Part shown: in pieces, positions 13,956-18,894 of the stretch
Numbering within the stretch: the first letter of the stretch is position 1
Layout: every line of letters starts with the position of its first letter
Assembly: GCA_965114465.1 (NCBI GenBank)
Contig: CBCOYO010000063.1
Location: 1 to 18,894, forward strand
Origin: COE1 sp965114465
GTDB lineage: Bacteria > Bacillota > Clostridia > Lachnospirales > Lachnospiraceae
Length of the DNA stretch: 18,894 nucleotides
Direction of reading: 5' to 3'
Translations under genes and position numbers: made by a program
The notes under the pieces: model-generated
What the model was told of the DNA's origin: nothing
The model's database searches: none
Seen by the model: the letters and a program-made list of their open reading frames with translations, nothing else

Positions 13956-15941
13956 CTATGAAATATTTTTCCAGAATAGCTGTATCTCATATGGCTTTAA
14001 GAACTGCTCTTTTTCACCCTCCAGCATAATATACGTATCATGCAGATTATAAACCATTTCCTCATTTGTATGGTTAATAACAAACAGCCACCGATGTTCC
14101 TTATCCTCACGCGTCATAAGTTCCACGCCGGCAGGTGCCGTTCCGAGGGTTTCAACCTTACTCTGTTTTGCAAAATAATCTACCAAGTCCTCCATCAGTT
14201 CCTCTCCCGGTTCAGTACCCACATACCAAACTTTTCCCCACTCGTAATTGTTTTCTGTAATAGCCGGTGTTCCCTGATAAAAACCGGTAGAGTATTCCGC
14301 AAGCTGCCGCGCATCTATTAGTGTAATCATATCACACCATTTCTCAATCTCATACTCTTTCTTTCCATATAAAACACCGCCCTTTGTCTGTAGTAAACAA
14401 TCATACTCCGGCACTTCAATACCACAAAGTTCCCCCAGCCTTCCGGGAAGTTCACGGTTAATCATGCAAAGGTTCGTTGCATCCTTTACGCCCGTGCGCA
14501 TTGTCAGCACTAAATTTCCGCCCTGCGCCACATAGTCAATATAATGCTGCTCTAATTCCGGCGTCATAAGATATTGCAACGGCGCAACTACCAATTGATA
14601 TTTTGACAAATCGTCTGTTTCCTGTACGAAATCCACCGGAATTTTCTTATCATAAAATGCCTTATAATATTTCTGAAGCTGCCCTATATACGTTAACTCC
14701 GGATGATGCGGCTGTATCTGAAATGCGTAATTTTGACGGAAATTATGAACAATTGCTGCCTGCGGACGCGGCATACTGCCCTCAAAATCATCCATATACT
14801 GTGCAAAACGATGTGTCAGTGCTTTCGCTTCGCGGAAAATCCGCCCAGGATTGCCACTGTGCCCTAAAATACCATGCCAATACTGCTCCGTTCCCATTGC
14901 GCAAGTACGCCAGCGGAAAAAGATAATCGCATCAGCCCCATGCGCAACAGACTGCATTGCCCACGCCGACATCTGCCCCGGCTCTAATGCCCGTCCCATA
15001 ATTTCCCAGCCCGCCATACCTGATTGCTGCTCCATCATCCAAAACGGCATTTTTTTGTAGCTGCGCACGACATCATGCGACGCCGCAAGCTCATTTTCCG
15101 GCTGGTGCGGCTGCTGCTGCCAATGCCCTGCTGGATAAATATCATTGGAAACAAAATCCAAAAGCTCGCCTAAATCATAATAATTTACCTTATCATCAAA
15201 ACACATATAATTATGCGTAATAAAATGATTCGGGCAATATTTCCGAATAATATCCGCCTGCCATTTTGCAAAATCAACAATTAAATCAGAACAGAAACAC
15301 TTCCAATCTAGCATAGCTGAAGGATTTTCCCCAACTGCTGTGATCAACGGCGTGCTAATCTGTGAAAAACGATTATAGCCTTGACTCCAAAATGCCGTTC
15401 CCCACGCCTCATTTAAATGTTCAATAGTACCATATTTCTCCCAAAGCCATTGTTGAAATCGTCCTTTGCAGGAATCGCACATACAAAGATCTCCGTGCGA
15501 ATTACCCAGTTCATTATCAATCTGCCATCCAATTACGCCTGGGTTATCTGCAAACCTTTGTGACATTGCTGTCACAAATCGGCGGATATGCTCACGGTAA
15601 GTCACATTGGATTGGCAGTCATGATGCCTTCCACCAAAGTGCCTGCGCCTGCCCTGCCTGTCAATTGGCTGAATTTCCGGATTCTGCTCAATAATCCAAG
15701 CAGGCGGTGCTGCTGTCGGCGTGCCGAGTATCGTTTTAATGCCATACCTATCCAGCAGTGCCACCGCTTCCTCCAACCATTCAAATTGAAACAGCCCCTC
15801 CTCCGGCTCCATTTTAAACCATGAAAACTCCGCCATACGCACTACCTGCACACCCATTTCCTGCATTAATTTTGCATCCGTTTCCCATCGTTCATGCGGC
15901 CAGTGTTCTGGATAATAATCCACCCCAAAATGCATTCCCAT
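13956..15941 (-). CDS. Beta-galactosidase, glycoside hydrolase family 42
   Basis: 661 residues from the ATG at 15941, with AAGGAGG 8 bases upstream; an in-frame ATG at 15962 lies before this site. The N-terminal TIM barrel opens with FGVDYYPEHW, typical of GH42. The acid/base glutamate is in QIDNELGN (E144) and the nucleophile in WMMEQQSG (E304). Four cysteines, C109 (HHDCQ) and C153, C155, C158 (LCMCDSCKG), match the zinc cluster seen in A4-type enzymes. A trimerisation domain and a small beta domain follow to the C-terminus. No signal peptide is present, so it cleaves imported galactosides in the cytoplasm. No transporter, regulator or alpha-galactosidase lies beside it, which is unusual. 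Confidence 0.95.
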   Translation of the reverse strand: MGMHFGVDYYPEHWPHERWETDAKLMQEMGVQVVRMAEFSWFKMEPEEGLFQFEWLEEAVALLDRYGIKTILGTPTAAPPAWIIEQNPEIQPIDRQGRRRHFGGRHHDCQSNVTYREHIRRFVTAMSQRFADNPGVIGWQIDNELGNSHGDLCMCDSCKGRFQQWLWEKYGTIEHLNEAWGTAFWSQGYNRFSQISTPLITAVGENPSAMLDWKCFCSDLIVDFAKWQADIIRKYCPNHFITHNYMCFDDKVNYYDLGELLDFVSNDIYPAGHWQQQPHQPENELAASHDVVRSYKKMPFWMMEQQSGMAGWEIMGRALEPGQMSAWAMQSVAHGADAIIFFRWRTCAMGTEQYWHGILGHSGNPGRIFREAKALTHRFAQYMDDFEGSMPRPQAAIVHNFRQNYAFQIQPHHPELTYIGQLQKYYKAFYDKKIPVDFVQETDDLSKYQLVVAPLQYLMTPELEQHYIDYVAQGGNLVLTMRTGVKDATNLCMINRELPGRLGELCGIEVPEYDCLLQTKGGVLYGKKEYEIEKWCDMITLIDARQLAEYSTGFYQGTPAITENNYEWGKVWYVGTEPGEELMEDLVDYFAKQSKVETLGTAPAGVELMTREDKEHRWLFVINHTNEEMVYNLHDTYIMLEGEKEQFLKPYEIQLFWKNIS

Positions 15942-16003
15942 CCGTAATACCTCCTTTTCCATTTTTGTGATTGTTTTTATTTTTTGTTTCCAACATACAG
16001 TCC

Positions 16004-16082
16004 ATTTATTGTAAAATTATACAACGAATAAGTTAAAAAATATATTATTATTGGTAATTTTGCAGTTATTTATCGTAAAATT
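16004..16082. promoter_or_regulatory. Candidate beta-galactosidase promoter with repeated 15-bp site
   Basis: ATTTATTGTAAAATT (16004-16018) recurs as ATTTATCGTAAAATT (16068-16082), 64 bp apart in the same orientation. The first copy overlaps a TATAAT on the minus strand (16021-16016), placed about 75 bp before the beta-galactosidase ATG. No good -35 is seen. Two distant copies of one site around a sugar-hydrolase promoter would fit an activator or repressor of the AraC or LacI type, but this is weak evidence. Confidence 0.4.
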
Positions 16083-16168
16083 GTTTGTGTTGATATGTTA
16101 TTGTAACACATTTTTGGAATTTTGTATGCTGTTTTTATTAGAAAATTATAACACTAAATTACAAATTC
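16083..16168. other. AT-rich spacer, no feature seen
   Basis: Part of the 567-bp gap between the divergent beta-galactosidase gene and the leader ORF. It contains only AT-rich sequence and ends in ACAAATTC, the left target duplication of MITE B copy 2. Confidence 0.4.
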
Positions 16169-16304
16169 GTAACAGTTCAGATAACCCATTGAACTGTTAC
16201 GCATCCAGCCATTAAAAATCGCTTCGCGATGGGCTGGATACCTCCAACCACAACATTTTATTACGGTCAGCGCAGTAAATGCGCAGACCTACCTGAACTG
16301 TTAC
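16169..16304. mobile_element. MITE B copy 2
   Basis: 136 bp, in the same orientation as and with 130 of 136 bases identical to the element at 5494-5629. It has the same GTAACAGTTCAG termini and three hairpins. The flanks are ACAAATTC (16161-16168) and ACAAATTT (16305-16312), an 8-bp duplication with one later change, so this insertion is probably older than copy 1. The right junction forms a palindrome TACACAAATTTTGTGTA (16302-16318) just upstream of the promoter at 16331. Confidence 0.88.
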
Positions 16305-16330
16305 ACAAATTTTGTGTACAAACCTAATAG

Positions 16331-16359
16331 TTGCGATAGAATATATTTTCTGCTATAAT
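16331..16359 (+). promoter_or_regulatory. Extended -10 promoter for leader ORF and LRR gene
   Basis: TTGCGA (16331-16336) is followed after 17 bp by TATAAT (16354-16359). A TG one base before it makes an extended -10 (TGCTATAAT). Transcription would begin near 16366, leaving a leader of about 140 bases before the first ATG at 16509. The leader shows no obvious riboswitch. Confidence 0.7.
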
Positions 16360-16508
16360 CAACTTATATTTCCAAATATACCTTTTACAACATCACATAC
16401 CATCCATGGTAAACGCACAGTTTGAATAGCGCAAGATAACTCTTGAAAGCATTTATACTATTTCAAATAACTAAAAGAATCATTACATTTCACAAAACAG
16501 GGGGATTC

Positions 16509-16610
16509 ATGAACGTATTATTAACATCCACAGGCTTAGAAACGAATACAATCAAAGATTATTTTATGGATACACCAATTATCAACCCAAGAATCGAGGT
16601 AACTCTATGA
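16509..16610 (+). CDS. 33-codon leader ORF, possible remnant of a peptidase S51-like gene
   Basis: It begins ATG with CAGGGGGATTC upstream, a good ribosome binding site. It encodes MNVLLTSTGLETNTIKDYFM and 13 more residues, ending in a TGA that overlaps the next ATG (ATGA at 16607-16610). The opening resembles the N-terminus of peptidase E/S51-like proteins (LLTS..G.ET..I...F), which are over 200 residues, so this would be a truncated relic. The perfect ATGA coupling and intact ribosome binding site mean it may now serve to deliver ribosomes to the following gene. The family assignment is from pattern memory only. Confidence 0.55.
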   Translation: MNVLLTSTGLETNTIKDYFMDTPIINPRIEVTL

Positions 16611-18556
16611 TTTCCAAGAAAAAGAAATGCCCTATCTGCGGCACGAAAATGAAATATGAAAGTGGTGACACAGTCTGCAGTGGATGCGGATACCGTGCTT
16701 CCTATAGTGCCTCAGGCTATACCACTAACACAACAAACCCAAATTACAATAGTTCTAATAGAATGAATCCGCACAATTACGAATCCGCACAATCCGAAGA
16801 AACCGCAAAAAAGATTTACCGCTTTATCGCTTATGCTTTAATTATCTTTTTTGGCGTAACATTTATCAGATTGGCATTGTATCATTTTATTATCATACCT
16901 ATCACAAAACAAATAAAGCCAACTGACCAGGCTGATAATACGGATTCCTATTTTGATGATGATATCACAGCATACTCCCGCGAGCCGGACGAAGAAACCA
17001 GCCCGCGTACGAAACATTCCTCAAAAACATCCGTAAAAGAACTGCGTCTGCCAGAATCTGAATTATTTCAGCAGTTTCTTGCCAAGCTTTTTGAAAAGGA
17101 TTATCAAAAAGTAACCGCAAAAGAACTTGCGCAAGTTACAGCGCTGCATTTATATGAAAAAGAAGGGTATCTTATTATTGCTTATACATTAAATGGCGAC
17201 AGCACAGGTTTCTTTTACTTCAATCAAAATTATCTAAATTCGGCTGATTTTGCCTGCTTTCCGCAATTGCAAAGCCTCGAAATACATAACAGCCTATCCA
17301 CAGGAGCGCTTGACGGGCTTACCAAATTGACAAAACTTTCCTGCCGCAATTCGCCACAGGAACTGTTATCACTTATCGATCCGTTACAGCTTACAGAATT
17401 AGAAATTGACAATGATTTGTTTCTTCAGGGCTTAGAGAATATTGAAGTGTTTGCCAATGTCGAGCATCTGCGTTTAAACTCTATCCACGCAGAAGATTTA
17501 AGCCCTTTACTGGAATTAGAACATTTAACGACTTTAGAACTCATTGACTGTGAACGTATAGAAGACTTCTCTGCACTCTATCAAATGCCACAGTTAGAAT
17601 CTCTAACAGTTGATTCCAATAAACTGCGTGATATCGGTTTTGTGTCCAATATGCCAAATTTAAAAGAGCTGTCTATCCAAAACAGCCTTGTTATGAAGCT
17701 GGACGCGCTTGCAGATTGTGCGGATACCCTGCAAAAGCTTGATTTAAGCAGCAATTATAAAGTTGTCGACCGCAATTATACCGTTGTATCTCAACTGACA
17801 AATTTAACACAACTAACACTGACTGCTTCCTATGACCACGAAGATCCGCCGTTTCTGCCGCAGCTTGCCAATATACCTAAATTAACGCAGTTGTCGATAC
17901 AAGGATATGACGACTTTTCACCGATTGCTGGCGCTCCCTTATTGGAAAAAGTGACACTGACAAGATGTTATGCAAATGATTATTCCGCGTTAGAATCGCT
18001 CCCGCATTTAACGAGCTTATGCCTAAACGATATCTCAATTATGGAAAACACTTTAGAAACCATTGGAAAACTGACTTCGTTGGAACGGCTCTATTTGGAT
18101 GATGATTTTATCTGGGGGGATTGCAATAACTTGTTAAACCTGCCGAATCTCAAAGAGTATTCAATGAAAGACTGTACCACCGGCTTTGATGTAAACAATA
18201 TCCAATTAAATGAAAACTTAAAAATACTCTATCTTAGCCATATCACGACAAAGGCATTGGTCGATGGTAAATGGGATTATCAAAGCAATAATGAAAATAA
18301 TTTTTACTTGGCGGATTATGCTGATATTTTTCAAAACTATCCTAATTTAGAGGAATTATATCTCGCAGAAAATACATTATCGGATGTAACGTTTGCGAAA
18401 GAATTAAAACATTTAAAAGTGCTTGATATCACCGATAACTATGTTACCGATTTATCGCCGCTGTCAGACCTTGCAGATTTGAAATCCATTCTATGCACAC
18501 GCAATGCGATCATTCATGACGGCGGGATTAGAACAGATGTTATATTAAAGAATTAA
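16607..18556 (+). CDS. Zinc-ribbon, single-pass membrane, leucine-rich-repeat protein
   Basis: 649 residues. Residues 8-27 are a zinc ribbon (CPICG, then CSGCG; C8, C11, C24, C27). A Ser/Asn/Thr/Tyr-rich linker precedes one transmembrane helix at about 72-97 (FIAYALIIFFGVTFIRLALY). An acidic, probably disordered stretch (~104-135) follows. From about residue 215 to the end come many leucine-rich repeats of 20-24 residues (LQSLEIHNS, LTKLSCRN, LTTLELID, LESLTVDSN, LEELYLAENT, LKVLDITDN), of the bacterial LxxLxLxxN type. With a cytoplasmic zinc ribbon, the repeats would face outside, suggesting surface binding; the ligand is unknown. The start has GAGGTAA 6 bases upstream and is coupled to the leader ORF. 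A terminator follows 57 bp after the stop. Confidence 0.85.
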   Translation: MISKKKKCPICGTKMKYESGDTVCSGCGYRASYSASGYTTNTTNPNYNSSNRMNPHNYESAQSEETAKKIYRFIAYALIIFFGVTFIRLALYHFIIIPITKQIKPTDQADNTDSYFDDDITAYSREPDEETSPRTKHSSKTSVKELRLPESELFQQFLAKLFEKDYQKVTAKELAQVTALHLYEKEGYLIIAYTLNGDSTGFFYFNQNYLNSADFACFPQLQSLEIHNSLSTGALDGLTKLTKLSCRNSPQELLSLIDPLQLTELEIDNDLFLQGLENIEVFANVEHLRLNSIHAEDLSPLLELEHLTTLELIDCERIEDFSALYQMPQLESLTVDSNKLRDIGFVSNMPNLKELSIQNSLVMKLDALADCADTLQKLDLSSNYKVVDRNYTVVSQLTNLTQLTLTASYDHEDPPFLPQLANIPKLTQLSIQGYDDFSPIAGAPLLEKVTLTRCYANDYSALESLPHLTSLCLNDISIMENTLETIGKLTSLERLYLDDDFIWGDCNNLLNLPNLKEYSMKDCTTGFDVNNIQLNENLKILYLSHITTKALVDGKWDYQSNNENNFYLADYADIFQNYPNLEELYLAENTLSDVTFAKELKHLKVLDITDNYVTDLSPLSDLADLKSILCTRNAIIHDGGIRTDVILKN

Positions 18557-18612
18557 AACCTTTTGTTATTTTAATACTACAGAGTACACTGGACACGCCT
18601 TTCCCTATTTTT

Positions 18613-18637
18613 CAAGGCTTTTTAAGCCTCCTTTTTT
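18613..18637 (+). terminator. Rho-independent terminator of the LRR gene
   Basis: AGGCTT (18615-18620), a 3-base loop and AAGCCT (18624-18629) form a short stem, followed after CC by six Ts. It lies 57 bp after the LRR gene stop. Confidence 0.7.
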
Positions 18638-18663
18638 CGTTTTGTGTATTATTTTGGGGCTGT

Positions 18664-18882
18664 TTCCGGCTGAAACATGAAGCTGATGCGGAGATCGCGC
18701 CGAACGATTCCAGCACGCTGAAAATAATTGCAGATGTAGAAAAAGCCATGCTCTTTCCGGGGAACACCCTTGATAAATTCTGTTATGTCATGTGTTCACA
18801 GCTTCAAATCAGCTATCAAAAGCTGACCGAAAAAAGAATGCACGGACTTGAAAAACATCATGAAAAAATCCGGCATCTATAA
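18664..18882 (+). pseudogene. Orphan C-terminal coding fragment, family unknown
   Basis: An open frame without a start or ribosome binding site encodes KHEADAEIAPNDSSTLK, IIADVEKAMLFPGNTLDKF and a tail ending EKHHEKIRHL, then TAA at 18880-18882. Base composition (GC-richer, codons such as ATCGCGCCG) differs from the neighbours. The helical, charged sequence looks like the true C-terminus of a protein whose front has been lost. It could be left from a mobile element or plasmid gene. I do not recognise the family. The only in-frame ATG (18748) has no ribosome binding site. Confidence 0.5.
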
Positions 18883-18894
18883 GGATTCGCCTTT

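Noticed and set aside
13455..13961. 168-codon plus-strand open frame
   Set aside because: It is antisense to the lipoprotein gene and its iteron promoter, is rich in Phe/Ile/Tyr/His from AT-rich DNA, and lacks a ribosome binding site.

Overview
The window is low-GC, with AAGGAGG-type ribosome binding sites and TATAAT promoters. Its gene content is an ECF sigma factor with a DUF4179 anti-sigma-like partner, AAA-ATPase-like/PD-(D/E)XK proteins, GH42 beta-galactosidase, YwqG/DUF1963 and LysM proteins. Together these point to a Clostridia chromosome, most likely a gut Lachnospiraceae. This assignment is inferred from gene families and repeat style, not from a marker gene. No tRNA, rRNA, CRISPR array or intact transposase was seen.

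Layout. Bases 1-535 hold no convincing gene: a remnant open frame, a short inverted-repeat element (MITE A, 203-379) and a strong hairpin terminator. On the minus strand, an ECF sigma factor (2057-2578) precedes a membrane-anchored DUF4179 protein (536-2032) with four exact-length 11-residue repeats. After a repeat-rich gap, a plus-strand AAA-ATPase-like/PD-(D/E)XK gene (3041-4735) has a near-consensus promoter. It ends overlapping a convergent metallo-beta-lactamase-fold gene. From 11658 down to 4724 every gene is on the minus strand: tandem-HAD protein, two unrecognised small proteins, M19 dipeptidase, LRR-like/YwqG protein, metallophosphoesterase and MBL hydrolase. Gaps are short except where repeats sit. 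Further right, also on minus, are a lipoprotein and a LysM protein that overlap (translationally coupled) behind a regulated-looking promoter, and a GH42 beta-galactosidase. The last region, on plus, is a 33-codon leader ORF overlapping (ATGA) a zinc-ribbon/transmembrane/leucine-rich-repeat gene, then a terminator and an orphan coding fragment.

Most of the unusual content is non-coding. Four small repeat families recur. MITE A occurs once, with a TTA flank on both sides. MITE B is 136 bp in two copies with 8-bp target duplications and three internal hairpins. Family C is a ~100-bp hairpin element in two copies, each just upstream of a gene's ribosome binding site. Family D has ~62-bp units, tandem at 2799-2925 and inverted at 5479-5748, where MITE B has inserted. 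The best regulatory signal is a set of four 7-bp direct repeats at an exact 11-bp period just upstream of a TATAAT box, in front of the lipoprotein/LysM pair. This is the architecture of PhoB/OmpR-family operators. No complete defence or biosynthetic system could be supported. The least understood gene block is 9240-11658 (tandem HAD plus two unrecognised proteins).
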